A stretch of 64,000 nt of DNA. Origin: DASQEH01 sp038237745 (GTDB lineage Bacteria; Actinomycetota; Actinomycetes; Propionibacteriales; Nocardioidaceae). Position 1 is the first letter of the stretch. Each line of letters begins with the position of its first letter. Below are positions 27,995-36,951 of the stretch, piece after piece. The position numbers were made by a program, and so were the translations under genes. Where the stretch lies: positions 13,772-77,771 of the forward strand of contig JBBRYJ010000013.1 of assembly GCA_038237745.1 (NCBI GenBank). The letters are read 5' to 3'. The notes below the pieces were generated by a model that was not told the origin of the DNA, ran no database searches, and saw nothing but the letters and a program-made list of their open reading frames with translations.

Positions 27995-28956
27995 CTGAGG
28001 TCGGCCGCCCCGCTCCGGACGCCGTAAGGACAGTCGCCGTCGTCGGAACAGGGGTCATCGGTGGCGGCTGGGTGGCGCACTTCCTGCGCATGGGCTACGA
28101 CGTGGTCGCGTGCGACCCTGCGCAGAACGCCGCCGAGCGGCTCTCTCGCCTGTTGGACACGGCATGGCCCACCCTGGAGCGGTTGCGCCTTCGCGAGGGT
28201 GCGGGCCGGGACCGCCTGAGCTTCACATCCGACCTGGACCGGGCTCTCGCTGTGGCCGACTTCGTCCAGGAGTCGTCGCCCGAGGTACTCCCCGCCAAGG
28301 TGGCGCTGCTCGCAAGGATCGATGCGGCGGCCAGGCCGGACGTCGTGGTGGGCTCGAGCACGTCGGGGTTGGGGATGAGCGAGATGGCAGTCGGCTGCGC
28401 CACCCCTGGACGCTTCGTGGTGGGGCACCCGTTCAACCCGCCGTACCTCATCCCGCTCGTCGAGGTGGTGGGCGGCTCTGCCACCGACCCCACCACGGTC
28501 GCGTGGGCCAGCCGGTTCTACACCCTGGCGGGCAAGGTCTGCCTGACGATGGACCACGAGGTGCCCGGCTTCGTCGGAAACCGCCTCCAGGAGGCCCTCT
28601 GGCGCGAGGCCCTGCACATGATCGACGCCGGGGACGCGACTGTGCAGCAGATCGACGACTCTATCGTGCACGGGCCAGGGCTGAGGTGGGCACTGATGGG
28701 CCCGATCCTCACCTTCCACCTCGCCGGTGGGCCGGGCGGGATGGCGCACATGCTGGACCAGTTCGGTCCGGCCTTGCTGGAGCCCTGGACACGCCTGCAG
28801 GCCCCGTCCTTGACGTCCGAGCTTCGCGACCGCGTCGTCGAGGGCGCTGAGAAGGAGGCTGCGGGCAGGACGGTTCGCGAGCTCGAGCAGCGTCGCGACG
28901 CTTTCCTCGTCGACCTGCTGTTCCTGCTCGAACGTCACCGGCTGCTCGATGTCTGA
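27991..28956 (+). CDS. cdhA: L-carnitine 3-dehydrogenase (CdhA-like)
   Basis: The GTG at 27991 overlaps the BKACE stop by four bases and gives 321 residues. The protein has a 3-hydroxyacyl-CoA-dehydrogenase fold: VAVVGTGVIGGGWVAHFL is the NAD-binding GxGxxG, FVVGHPFNPPYLIPLVEVV holds the catalytic histidine, and EVPGFVGNRLQEALWREALH is the second domain. The helical block GPGLRWALMGPILTFHLAGG resembles carnitine dehydrogenases more than fatty-acid enzymes. It would oxidise L-carnitine to 3-dehydrocarnitine with NAD+. Some relatives are fused to a thioesterase; here two thioesterases follow as separate genes. Confidence 0.8.
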   Translation: MTEVGRPAPDAVRTVAVVGTGVIGGGWVAHFLRMGYDVVACDPAQNAAERLSRLLDTAWPTLERLRLREGAGRDRLSFTSDLDRALAVADFVQESSPEVLPAKVALLARIDAAARPDVVVGSSTSGLGMSEMAVGCATPGRFVVGHPFNPPYLIPLVEVVGGSATDPTTVAWASRFYTLAGKVCLTMDHEVPGFVGNRLQEALWREALHMIDAGDATVQQIDDSIVHGPGLRWALMGPILTFHLAGGPGGMAHMLDQFGPALLEPWTRLQAPSLTSELRDRVVEGAEKEAAGRTVRELEQRRDAFLVDLLFLLERHRLLDV

Positions 28957-29446
28957 CCCGCCCGCACCGTTCTCGTCGTACCGCACCGAGGTCCGAGCGG
29001 AGTGGCTGGACTACAACGGCCACATGCACGACGCGAGCTACGGCACGGTGTTGAGCGAGGCCAACGAGGAGCTCTTCGCTGCGTTCGGCCTCAGCGCGGA
29101 GTACCGCGCAACGACCGGAGCGGCCCTGTATACCGTGGAGTACCACATTCGCTATCTGGCCGAGTGCGCGCTCGGCCAGGTGTTGTCCGCCGCCACGATC
29201 GTGGTGGCGGCGGACGCTAGGAGGGTGCGCCTCTACACAGAGATCCTCGACCACCACCGGCGACCCGCCGCGACGGGAGAGTCCTTGTACCTCCACGTCG
29301 ACTCGTCGCTGGGGAGAACCGTCGCCATGCCGCCCGACCGACAGGAACGTGTCCAGCACATGGTCGCCGCCCACGCGCGGCTTCCGCGACCGGCCCACCT
29401 GGGACTCGGTGTAGGAGCCGGCCGCGGCGGCTCGGGCGACAGATGA
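28949..29446 (+). CDS. Hot-dog thioesterase, first of a tandem pair
   Basis: The 165-residue protein has a 4HBT/hot-dog fold with WLDYNGHMHDASY near the N-terminus, LYTVEYHIRYLAEC in the middle and LYLHVDSS late. The DYNGHM motif is typical of the thioesterases tied to carnitine dehydrogenases (CdhB-type betainyl-CoA thioesterase). The ATG overlaps the carnitine dehydrogenase end by eight bases, and the stop overlaps the next gene in an ATGA. Together with the next gene it could serve betainyl-CoA and carnitinyl-CoA; which takes which cannot be told from sequence. Confidence 0.75.
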   Translation: MSDPPAPFSSYRTEVRAEWLDYNGHMHDASYGTVLSEANEELFAAFGLSAEYRATTGAALYTVEYHIRYLAECALGQVLSAATIVVAADARRVRLYTEILDHHRRPAATGESLYLHVDSSLGRTVAMPPDRQERVQHMVAAHARLPRPAHLGLGVGAGRGGSGDR

Positions 29447-29985
29447 CCGATGAGCGGGAGACCACCTCCTACGAGGGCGGCGGCAGCCATCCCTTGGTGG
29501 CTGACGGTCCCATCCCGGCGCCGCTTCGCCTGCATCGCGCGACGGTGCCTTCCGCGTGGGTGGACTACAACGGGCACATGAGCGAGTCCTGCTACCTGCT
29601 GGCCTTCGGGGACAACGCCGACGCGTTCTTCCGCTACATCGGTATCGACGAGCCGTACCGCGCCGGAGGGCATTCGCTGTACACGGTGGAGACCCACCTG
29701 CACCACCGTCGCGAGGCCGGCGAGGGGGAACTACTGACCATGACATTCCGCGTGCTGGACCACGACCAGAAGCGGGTTCATGTCTTCCACGAGATGTTCC
29801 GCGGCGAGAGCGACGTGCTGCTGGCGACCGCGGAGCAGATGCTCGTCCATGTCGACTCGCAGGCGGGAAGGTCGGCCGTCATCCCGAAGGAGCTCGCTGA
29901 GCGCCTGACCGCGATACATCGAGCACACGCAGAGCTGGCCGTTCCAGACGTTGTCGGCCGGCCGATGCGCATCAACCGCCTGTAG
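29443..29985 (+). CDS. Hot-dog thioesterase, second of a tandem pair
   Basis: The 180-residue protein repeats the layout of the preceding gene: WVDYNGHMSESCYL, LYTVETHLHHRREA, DHDQKRVHVFHEMF and MLVHVDSQAG. It diverges enough to suggest a different CoA ester. The start overlaps the previous stop by four bases. A strong AGGAAGGA precedes the next gene nine bases downstream. Betainyl-CoA to glycine betaine plus CoA is the likely reaction for one of the pair. Confidence 0.75.
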   Translation: MTDERETTSYEGGGSHPLVADGPIPAPLRLHRATVPSAWVDYNGHMSESCYLLAFGDNADAFFRYIGIDEPYRAGGHSLYTVETHLHHRREAGEGELLTMTFRVLDHDQKRVHVFHEMFRGESDVLLATAEQMLVHVDSQAGRSAVIPKELAERLTAIHRAHAELAVPDVVGRPMRINRL

Positions 29986-29994
29986 GAAGGAACC

Positions 29995-31155
29995 ATGGAC
30001 TTCGGACTCAGTGACGAGCAGCAGTCGATCGTCGAAACGGTGCGCCGGTTCGTGACCAAGGAGCTCATCCCTCACGAAGATGAGGTGGAGCGGCTCAATG
30101 ACGTACCGCATGAGCTGGCGACCGCGCTCCGTAAGAAGGCCCTCGACGCAGGGCTCTACGCGGCCAACATGCCCGAAGAGCTCGGGGGTGGTGGGCTGGA
30201 TGCCGTCGCGATGACCCTCGTGGAGCGGGAGCTAGGCAAGACGAGCTACGCGTTGCAGTGGCTGGTTGCTCGACCCAGCAACATCCTGCAGGCGTGCGAG
30301 GGCGAGCAACGCGAGCGATACCTGGAGCCGGCGATCCGTGGAGACAGGGTGGACTGCCTGGCGATGAGCGAGCCTGGTGCGGGCTCCGACGTAAGGGCCA
30401 TGAGCACCCGGGCGGTACGCGAAGGGGACGACTACGTCGTCAACGGCACCAAGCACTTCATCAGCAACGCCGACCGGGCGGACTTCGTGATCCTCTTCGC
30501 AGCCACCGGCACCGAGGAGACCCCGCAGGGTCCCCGGAAGCTCATCAGCGGCTTCCTCGTGGACGTCGACACGCCGGGGTTGACCGTCAGGCGCGGCTCG
30601 GCCAGCGTCTCGCACCGCGGGTACCACCACTGCGAGCTCTCGTTCGAGGGCTGTCGCATCCCTGTCGGGCAGCGGCTCGGGGACGAAGGCGGCGGCTTCG
30701 ATCTGATGGCCGAGTGGCTGGGGGCCAGCCGCCTCACGGTCGCGGCGTCAAGCGTCGGGCGCGCTCGTCGCGTGCTGGACCTGACTACCGGCTGGGCGGC
30801 CGAGCGTGTCCAGTTCGGCCAACCTATCGGCCGTTTCCAGGGGGTCGGGTTCCCGCTCGCCGATATGGCCACCGAGCTCGAGGCGGCCGAGCTGCTGACC
30901 CTGCGGGCCGCCTGGAGGCTCGACCAGGGCACGATGACCGACCGCGACGCGGCGATGGCCAAGGTCTTCGCGTCGGAGGCCCTCGGCCGGATCACCGACG
31001 GGGCCGTGCAGATCTTCGGCGGTATGGGCCTGATGACCGACCTGCCGATCGAGCGGTTCTGGCGCGACGCGCGCGTGGAGCGGATCTGGGACGGGACGAG
31101 CGAGATCCAACGGCACATCATCTCCCGCTCGATGTTGCGCCCGCTGGGAGCATGA
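29995..31155 (+). CDS. Acyl-CoA dehydrogenase (candidate gamma-butyrobetainyl-CoA dehydrogenase)
   Basis: The 386-residue protein starts MDFGLSDEQQ and has the full flavin acyl-CoA dehydrogenase layout. The helical N-domain is followed by LAMSEPGAGSDVRAMSTRA (FAD/substrate signature), the beta-domain NGTKHFISNADRADF, and a C-terminal helical domain with QIFGGMGLMTDLPIERFWRD. In the usual YEGT position, where medium-chain enzymes keep the catalytic Glu, the sequence is IWDGTSEIQ with Asp. TAGGAAGGA precedes the ATG. Upstream of a CaiD-like hydratase it probably makes crotonobetainyl-CoA, although a short-chain acyl substrate is possible. Confidence 0.75.
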   Translation: MDFGLSDEQQSIVETVRRFVTKELIPHEDEVERLNDVPHELATALRKKALDAGLYAANMPEELGGGGLDAVAMTLVERELGKTSYALQWLVARPSNILQACEGEQRERYLEPAIRGDRVDCLAMSEPGAGSDVRAMSTRAVREGDDYVVNGTKHFISNADRADFVILFAATGTEETPQGPRKLISGFLVDVDTPGLTVRRGSASVSHRGYHHCELSFEGCRIPVGQRLGDEGGGFDLMAEWLGASRLTVAASSVGRARRVLDLTTGWAAERVQFGQPIGRFQGVGFPLADMATELEAAELLTLRAAWRLDQGTMTDRDAAMAKVFASEALGRITDGAVQIFGGMGLMTDLPIERFWRDARVERIWDGTSEIQRHIISRSMLRPLGA

Positions 31156-31940
31156 GTCGGATGGGCGTACGGGCCGAGGCCGACGGCGAAGTACTTATCG
31201 TGACCCTGGACCGGCCCAAGGCCAACGCCATCGACGTGGCCACCAGCCATGCCCTCTACGACGCCTTCCAGCGGCTCCAGCACGACGACAGCTTGCGGGT
31301 CGCTGTGCTCACCGGAGCAGGGGACAGGTTCTTCTCCGCCGGCTGGGACCTCAAGGCGGCAACGTCGGGTGAGTCCATCGAGGCCGACCACGGTCCCGGC
31401 GGGTTCGGCGGGCTGACCGAGCTCACCGGGCTGCGCAAACCGGTCATCGCCGCAGTCAACGGCCTGGCGCTGGGTGGCGGCTTCGAGCTTGCTCTCGCCG
31501 CCGACCTCATTACCGCGAGCGAGCAGGCCGAGTTCGCTCTCCCCGAGGTCACCCTCGGCATGGTTCCAGACGCGGGCGGCGTGCTGCGGCTACCCGCGAG
31601 ACTGCCGCCGGCGGTGGCAGCGGAGATGCTGCTCACGGGGCGGCGAATGACCGCCGCGGAGGCACGAGACTGGGGCCTGATCAACCGGGTCGTCGCGTCG
31701 TCGAACCTGGTCGAGGACGCGATGAGACTTGCCCGGGACGTGTGCGCGGCCGCTCCGCTGGCCGTAGCGGCGGTCAAGGAGATCACCGAGGCGACCGCAG
31801 GCGTAACGATTGCGGAGGGGTACCGACGTCTGCGCGAAGGCGACCTCCCGAGCTACCGGACGATGCTCGGCTCCGAGGACGCCAAGGAGGGACCCCGAGC
31901 CTTCTCCGAGAAGCGCCCGCCTCGGTGGCAGGGGCTCTGA
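31152..31940 (+). CDS. caiD: Crotonobetainyl-CoA hydratase / carnitinyl-CoA dehydratase (CaiD-like)
   Basis: The ATG at 31152 overlaps the dehydrogenase stop in an ATGA and gives 262 residues. A much longer frame begins at 30258, but its first 298 codons are only a shadow of the dehydrogenase. The crotonase fold is clear: RFFSAGWDLKAA, NGLALGGGFELALAADLI for the oxyanion hole, and FALPEVTLGMVPDAGGVLRL with the catalytic Glu. LTGRRMTAAEARDWGLINRV and the C-terminal SEDAKEGPRAFSEKR closely recall enterobacterial CaiD. It should hydrate crotonobetainyl-CoA to L-carnitinyl-CoA. It is the last gene of the operon. Confidence 0.8.
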   Translation: MSRMGVRAEADGEVLIVTLDRPKANAIDVATSHALYDAFQRLQHDDSLRVAVLTGAGDRFFSAGWDLKAATSGESIEADHGPGGFGGLTELTGLRKPVIAAVNGLALGGGFELALAADLITASEQAEFALPEVTLGMVPDAGGVLRLPARLPPAVAAEMLLTGRRMTAAEARDWGLINRVVASSNLVEDAMRLARDVCAAAPLAVAAVKEITEATAGVTIAEGYRRLREGDLPSYRTMLGSEDAKEGPRAFSEKRPPRWQGL

Positions 31941-32030
31941 CCGGCGTCGGTCACGGCCGGGTCGGTTCGCCGTGTGTCCACCCGGTAAGACATCCTGGGC
32001 GCGGGTTCAAGCCGACGAAGGGACAAGACG

Positions 32031-33236
32031 ATGCGCGAGCGGGCTGCCATGATCCTGGCGACATTCGTCACCGCGTCGACATTGCTTATGCCAGGCCAGC
32101 TCCCGGCGGATGCGTTGGCGAGGTCTGGCGGCCCGGATGGCGGGGGGAGGCTGGCCGTGGCCGCGGCAGCCCGAGATGCGGCGACCGGGGGCCGCAGCTG
32201 CCCTCGTCAGGTGTTCGCGCGAATGGGCTTGTCGAAGCGAGTGGGGCAGCTCTTCGTTGCCGGTGTGAGCAGCTCGTCACCGACGCGAGCCCAGCTGACC
32301 GCGGTCCATCGACAACATCTCGGGGGTGTGATCCTCATGGGCCACGACGACATCGGTGTGACCGCGACGGCTCGAGTGACCCATCGGCTGCAGCGGCGGG
32401 CGAAAATGAGCGGCGGCGCGTCGCTCTGGGTCGCTGTCGACCAGGAGGGCGGCAACGTCCAAGTGCTGAACGGGCCTGGGTTCGGCGACATGCCTACGGC
32501 CCTGGAGCAGGGACACCTCGGCAAGGCTCGGCTGCGTGCCCGTGCCCACCGGTGGGGCACCCAGCTGAGGGCGGCCGGAATCAACCTCGACCTCGCTCCC
32601 GTCATGGACACGGTGCCGAGGAGACTCGGGACGGCGAACAAACCGATCGGGTACTACGACCGGGAGTACGGACACCGCCCCAAGGTCGTCGCCGCACATG
32701 GTCTGGCAGTGAGCCGCGGGATGCAGTCCGCCGGTGTCCAGAGCACAGCGAAACATTTTCCCGGACTCGGCAGAGTGCGGCGCAACACCGATACCAGCGC
32801 CCATGTCAGCGACCGGGTGACAACCCGCCTCGACCCCTATCTGCGACCCTTCCGGGCCGCGGTCAACCACGGGGTACAGGTCGTGATGGTCTCACTGGCC
32901 CGCTACACACGCATCGACCGGCGGCATATCGCGGCCTTCTCGGCCATCGTGATGCGGCGGATGCTGCGCAATGACCTGGGGTTCAATGGTGTGGTCATCT
33001 CCGACTCGATGACCGCGGCCTCCGTCCATGATGTTCCGACAGGCGCGCGAGCGGTTCGCTTCCTCCGGGCTGGCGGCACCGTCGTACTGTCCGTCACGAC
33101 TTCGTCGACGGCGAAGATGGCAGCGGCGGTCCGCACCCACGTGAGGGACCACCGTCACTTCCGCAGCATCGTCAACCGGGACGCTCTGAGGGTCCTGACG
33201 GTGAAGAACCGGCACGGCCTGCTGCCCTGCTCGTAG
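32031..33236 (+). CDS. Secreted family 3 glycoside hydrolase (NagZ-like)
   Basis: GAAGGGA precedes the ATG at 32031. The 401-residue protein starts with a signal peptide (MILATFVTASTLLMPG). The GH3 N-terminal barrel then shows GGVILMGHDDIG, VAVDQEGGNVQVL, INLDLAPVMDT, STAKHFPGLG and VVISDSMTAASV, where the Asp is the nucleophile. It matches beta-N-acetylhexosaminidases acting on muropeptides or chitooligosaccharides. Unlike cytosolic NagZ it should be exported. It stands alone, 90 bases after the carnitine operon. Confidence 0.8.
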   Translation: MRERAAMILATFVTASTLLMPGQLPADALARSGGPDGGGRLAVAAAARDAATGGRSCPRQVFARMGLSKRVGQLFVAGVSSSSPTRAQLTAVHRQHLGGVILMGHDDIGVTATARVTHRLQRRAKMSGGASLWVAVDQEGGNVQVLNGPGFGDMPTALEQGHLGKARLRARAHRWGTQLRAAGINLDLAPVMDTVPRRLGTANKPIGYYDREYGHRPKVVAAHGLAVSRGMQSAGVQSTAKHFPGLGRVRRNTDTSAHVSDRVTTRLDPYLRPFRAAVNHGVQVVMVSLARYTRIDRRHIAAFSAIVMRRMLRNDLGFNGVVISDSMTAASVHDVPTGARAVRFLRAGGTVVLSVTTSSTAKMAAAVRTHVRDHRHFRSIVNRDALRVLTVKNRHGLLPCS

Positions 33237-33382
33237 CCCTCGGGGACGCGAGGGTCGTAACGCCGGTGCGCCGTTCGCCGACCCTTGCCACGCGAACGAC
33301 ACCGGCAGTAGGTTGCCGAGTCGGCGCCAACGTGCACCGCCTAGGGGGAGGGACAGCCCTTTCCACCATCGGAAGGGACACC

Positions 33383-35584
33383 ATGCTTGCTCCCCACGGA
33401 CTCCGCTCGAGACGCTCCGTGGTGGGAGTAATGGCCGCGGCGGCCGTCCTCCCCATCGCAGCTCTGGTTCCCTCGCAAGCCGCTCGCAGCGCGGCCGCCA
33501 CCGTCGCGCCGGGAGCGCCCGGTACTGCGGCGACCTGGACCAACGGCGCAAAGACCGGCTTCGGCACCGCTCGCGGTCTACGTAGCCAGGTCTGGTACAC
33601 GTTGAACGCGGGCAAGGCGACCGAGATGTTCTACCCGCGCATCGACACCCCCAGCGTCCGCGACTCGCAGCTCGTCGTCTCGGACGGTCGCACGTTCACC
33701 GACCGCGAGGACCAGGACACGACGCACCGCACACGCGTCCTCGCTGGCCGGGGGCTGACCTACCGGGTGACCAACACCGCCAAGTCCGGCGACTACCGGA
33801 TCGTGAAGACGTACGTCACCGACCCGGTGCGGAGCACCGTCCTCGTGAACGTGCGGTTCGTGTCGCTCACCGGCCAGCCGTACGACGTCTACGTCCTGCA
33901 CGACCCTGCGTTGGACAACGACGGCACGGACGACACAGGTCACGGTCAGGCGGCGACACTGCTGGCGAGCCAGCCCGGGATGGGCAGCGCGGTGGCGACC
34001 AGCCCGGCGCTGATCCGCGTTTCGAGCGGCTACCTGGGCGCCAGCGACGGGTGGACCGACCTCCGCGCCGACCACCAGATGGACTGGTCGTACGTCGCAC
34101 CCGAGCCGGGCAACGTCGTCCAGACAGGCCAGACGACACTCACCGGTCTGCCGGGGGCCAGGCACCTGACCCTTGCGGTCGGCTTCGGCACCACCGCTGC
34201 TGCCGGCAACAACGCAGCGCACGCCTCCCTGGCGGAGGGCTTCGACGCCGTGTCGAGCGCCTACGCGTCAGGGTGGCGTGGCTATCTGGGCAGCCTCGAC
34301 CGGATACCGCAGAGCGCCGCCCACTGGAAGTCCACCTGGCGCGTATCCGCGATGGTGCTCGCGGCGAGCGAGGACAAGACGTTCCGTGGTGGTTTCGTGG
34401 CCGCCCCGGCGAGGCCATGGTCCTGGGCTTTCGACCTGAGCGAGTTCGCCGTCTACCACGCGGTCTGGTCGCGAGACCTGTACCAGATCGCCACCGGGCT
34501 ACTCGCCGACGGCGACACACGGGCCGCCAACCGCGCCCTCGACTATGTGTGGGGCGTGCAGCAGAATCCGGACGGCTCGTTCCCGCAGAACTCGCGACTC
34601 GACGGCACGCCGGTCTTCACCAGCCTGCAGATGGACGAGTCCGCCTTCCCGATCGTGCTGGCGTGGCAGCTCGGCAGGACGGACGCGTCGGACTGGCATC
34701 ACGTCCGGCTGTCCGCGAACTACCTGGTGGCCCATGGGCCCGCGTCACCCCAGGAGCGCTGGGAGAACCTGGGCAACTACTCCCCCGCCACGATCGCGGC
34801 AGAGATCGCGGGCCTGGTGTGTGCCGCCGACATCGCCCGCGCCAACGGCGCCCGGCTCGCCGCGCACCGCTATCTCGCGACAGCCGACGCCTGGCGGCTC
34901 AACCTCGATCAGTGGACCCGAACCACCACAGGGCCGCTGTCGAGAAGCCCCTACTTCCTGCGTGTGAGCACCACAGGCGACGCCAACGCGGGCACAGCGA
35001 TCCAGGTGCCCGACGGTGGGCCGCTGGTCGACGAGCGGCGGATCGTAGACCCCAGCTTCCTCGAGCTCGTGCGCCTCGGTGTGTTGCGCGCAGACGACCC
35101 GGACGTCCGCTCCACACTGGCGGTCGTCGACCGCACGCTCCGGTTCCAGACGCCCAACGGCCCGTTCTGGCACCGCTCCTCCTTCGACGGGTACGGCGAG
35201 AAACGTGACGGCTCGCGCTGGGGCATCACGGACGACGGCTCAGGGATCACGCTCGGAAGAGGATGGCCCCTTCTCACCGGTGAGCGCGGCGAGTACCGAC
35301 TGGTGGCCGGCCGGGAAGCCCAGACCTACCTCGACGCGATGGCGAAGTCGGCGGACAACGCCACGGGGCTGATGTCGGAGCAGGTCTGGGACCGTCGTCC
35401 CCCCGGAGGACGCAGCCCCCGGTTCCGGCCCGGCGAGGGCACCTTCTCCGCTCGTCCGCTGGCCTGGACACACGCGCAGTTCCTCCGGCTGGCGCGCTCG
35501 ATCGACGCAGGTCTGCCGATCGAGACGCCTCAGATCGTGGCCTGCCGATACCACAGCGAGGTGTGCCAGCAGCGTGGTAGGTGA
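33383..35584 (+). CDS. Secreted glucoamylase, family 15 glycoside hydrolase
   Basis: GGAAGGG lies five bases before the ATG at 33383; a longer frame from 33266 lacks support. The 733-residue protein has a signal peptide (VVGVMAAAAVLPIAALVPSQAA) followed by a beta-sandwich N-domain and a GH15 (alpha/alpha)6 barrel. Family blocks include HAVWSRDLYQIATGLLADGD, NPDGSFPQNSRLDGTP, LQMDESAFPIVLAWQ and FSARPLAWTHAQFLRL. It releases glucose from starch or dextrin ends. An alpha-amylase pseudogene lies 5 kb downstream, so starch use may have been a feature of this strain's ancestor. Confidence 0.85.
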   Translation: MLAPHGLRSRRSVVGVMAAAAVLPIAALVPSQAARSAAATVAPGAPGTAATWTNGAKTGFGTARGLRSQVWYTLNAGKATEMFYPRIDTPSVRDSQLVVSDGRTFTDREDQDTTHRTRVLAGRGLTYRVTNTAKSGDYRIVKTYVTDPVRSTVLVNVRFVSLTGQPYDVYVLHDPALDNDGTDDTGHGQAATLLASQPGMGSAVATSPALIRVSSGYLGASDGWTDLRADHQMDWSYVAPEPGNVVQTGQTTLTGLPGARHLTLAVGFGTTAAAGNNAAHASLAEGFDAVSSAYASGWRGYLGSLDRIPQSAAHWKSTWRVSAMVLAASEDKTFRGGFVAAPARPWSWAFDLSEFAVYHAVWSRDLYQIATGLLADGDTRAANRALDYVWGVQQNPDGSFPQNSRLDGTPVFTSLQMDESAFPIVLAWQLGRTDASDWHHVRLSANYLVAHGPASPQERWENLGNYSPATIAAEIAGLVCAADIARANGARLAAHRYLATADAWRLNLDQWTRTTTGPLSRSPYFLRVSTTGDANAGTAIQVPDGGPLVDERRIVDPSFLELVRLGVLRADDPDVRSTLAVVDRTLRFQTPNGPFWHRSSFDGYGEKRDGSRWGITDDGSGITLGRGWPLLTGERGEYRLVAGREAQTYLDAMAKSADNATGLMSEQVWDRRPPGGRSPRFRPGEGTFSARPLAWTHAQFLRLARSIDAGLPIETPQIVACRYHSEVCQQRGR

Positions 35585-35593
35585 CCCCGGCCG

Positions 35594-36754
35594 TCACGGC
35601 AACGGGCGACCTGCCGAGACGAGGCTCATGCCGTGCTCGTAGTCGGCGTCCGTCTCGTGCGTCAGTACTCCGACGGTGATCCCGCCGCTGCCGTACCAGA
35701 CGGTGAACGCGTCACCGTCGTGCGCGACGAAGCGAGCATCGTCGTACCCGTCACCCCACGCCGAGTACTTCAGGCTGTGGCGTCCGATCTCGCTCCAGAA
35801 CCCCGGCGCCTGCGCCCACGACGACGAGGCCCCGGCCGCGACCTTCCCCGCCACCTCGCCCATCGCCAACGCCTCTCCCCAATGTTCGACGACCAGGTGA
35901 CGCCCGGCTGCACCGTTGCGTGCAAAGGCGACGTCACCCGCAGCGAAGACATCCGGGGCCGAGGCACGCATGTGTTCGTCGACGACGACGCGGCCGTGCT
36001 CGACATCGAGACCCGCATCCGTCGCGATCCCCGATTGAGGCTCGATACCAACCGCGGTCAGGACCACATCGCCGACGTGGTGGGTGCCGTCCGCGCAGTC
36101 GACCCTGCTACCGTCGCGGATCGACTCGACCTCGACGCCCCCTACGAGTCGGACGCCGCCCTCGACCAGCCACTGCGCGATGCGCTCCGCGGCTTCGCGG
36201 CCCAACCGGGCGAGTTGCGGCAGCTCCTCGGTCGACACCATCGTGACCGTCAGCCCGCGCCGCGCCAACGAGGACGCCGCCTCGCACCCGATGAACCCGG
36301 AGCCCACGACAACCGCCGAGGAGGCCTCTTCGACGACGCCTCGCAGGCGCCGCGCCTGGGTCAGGAAGCGCATCCGGTGCACGCTCGGGTCGTCGCCGCC
36401 AGGCACGGGCAGTGTGGCCGGCTTGCTTCCGGTCGCCAGGATGCAGGTCTCGTACTCGAGGGACCGTCCGGATGACAGATCGACGGTGTGCCGGCCAGAA
36501 TGCAGCCGCTCGACACATGTGGAGAGCGTCAGCTCGATCTCGCGTTCGGCGTAGAAGGCGGGCGCCTCTAACGACAGCTCGACCTCCTCGGCCTCTCCCC
36601 GGAGGTAGTCCTTCGTCAACGAAGGACGGTTGTAGGGGGGATCGTTGTCAGCCGAGACGACCCGCACATGGCCACCACCGCCTGCCTCGCGGTACGCCGC
36701 CGCCGCGGCGAAAGCTGCCGGGCCGCCCCCCACGACGACCAGTCCACCCTTCAT
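35594..36754 (-). CDS. FAD-dependent pyridine-nucleotide-disulfide-type oxidoreductase
   Basis: The 386-residue protein has LVVVGGGPAAFAAAAAYREAG for FAD binding and YETCILATGSKPATLPVPG as the ATG motif. AVVVGSGFIGCEAASSLARRG is the NAD(P)H-binding GxGxxG, and APDVFAAGDVA the second flavin Asp motif. It resembles rubredoxin/ferredoxin reductases, including the C-terminal dimer-like region. No redox cysteine pair is present, so it is not a disulfide reductase. It converges with the glucoamylase gene and has no obvious partner ferredoxin in the window. Confidence 0.8.
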   Translation of the reverse strand: MKGGLVVVGGGPAAFAAAAAYREAGGGGHVRVVSADNDPPYNRPSLTKDYLRGEAEEVELSLEAPAFYAEREIELTLSTCVERLHSGRHTVDLSSGRSLEYETCILATGSKPATLPVPGGDDPSVHRMRFLTQARRLRGVVEEASSAVVVGSGFIGCEAASSLARRGLTVTMVSTEELPQLARLGREAAERIAQWLVEGGVRLVGGVEVESIRDGSRVDCADGTHHVGDVVLTAVGIEPQSGIATDAGLDVEHGRVVVDEHMRASAPDVFAAGDVAFARNGAAGRHLVVEHWGEALAMGEVAGKVAAGASSSWAQAPGFWSEIGRHSLKYSAWGDGYDDARFVAHDGDAFTVWYGSGGITVGVLTHETDADYEHGMSLVSAGRPLP

Positions 36755-36880
36755 CCAGCCCTCCGGTCAGTCGTGCGCGGAGATGCTGCAGTCACCCGGT
36801 TCGCCGCTCTCATCTCGCGAGAGTAGTGGCTGCATCGAACGAATGCGACGGCTGATTCTGCGTAGCCTCCGAACGACGGC

Positions 36881-36918
36881 GCCGCGCCGTCCTCCGAAAG
36901 ATCGGAACACGGCGCGGC
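36881..36918 (-). terminator. Two-part hairpin downstream of the PhoX-like gene
   Basis: GCCGCGCCGT (36881-36890) pairs perfectly with ACGGCGCGGC (36909-36918). Inside it TCCGA (36893-36897) pairs with TCGGA (36902-36906) around AAGA. It lies 33 bases beyond the PhoX-like stop codon and is a likely terminator, without a T-run. Confidence 0.65.
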
Positions 36919-36951
36919 ACAGGGGTGTGGCCTGGCCTGCTGCCAGTGGCG

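Noticed and set aside
27742..28986. A 414-codon minus-strand frame opposite the carnitine dehydrogenase
   Set aside because: It is antisense to a well-supported gene, and the protein has no recognisable motif.
30258..31151. A 560-codon frame extending upstream of the CaiD-like gene
   Set aside because: The first 298 codons lie inside the acyl-CoA dehydrogenase gene in another frame and show no domain; the ATGA start at 31152 is clearly better.
34051..35208. A 385-codon frame inside the glucoamylase gene
   Set aside because: It is an Arg-rich alternate-frame shadow of the GH15 gene.
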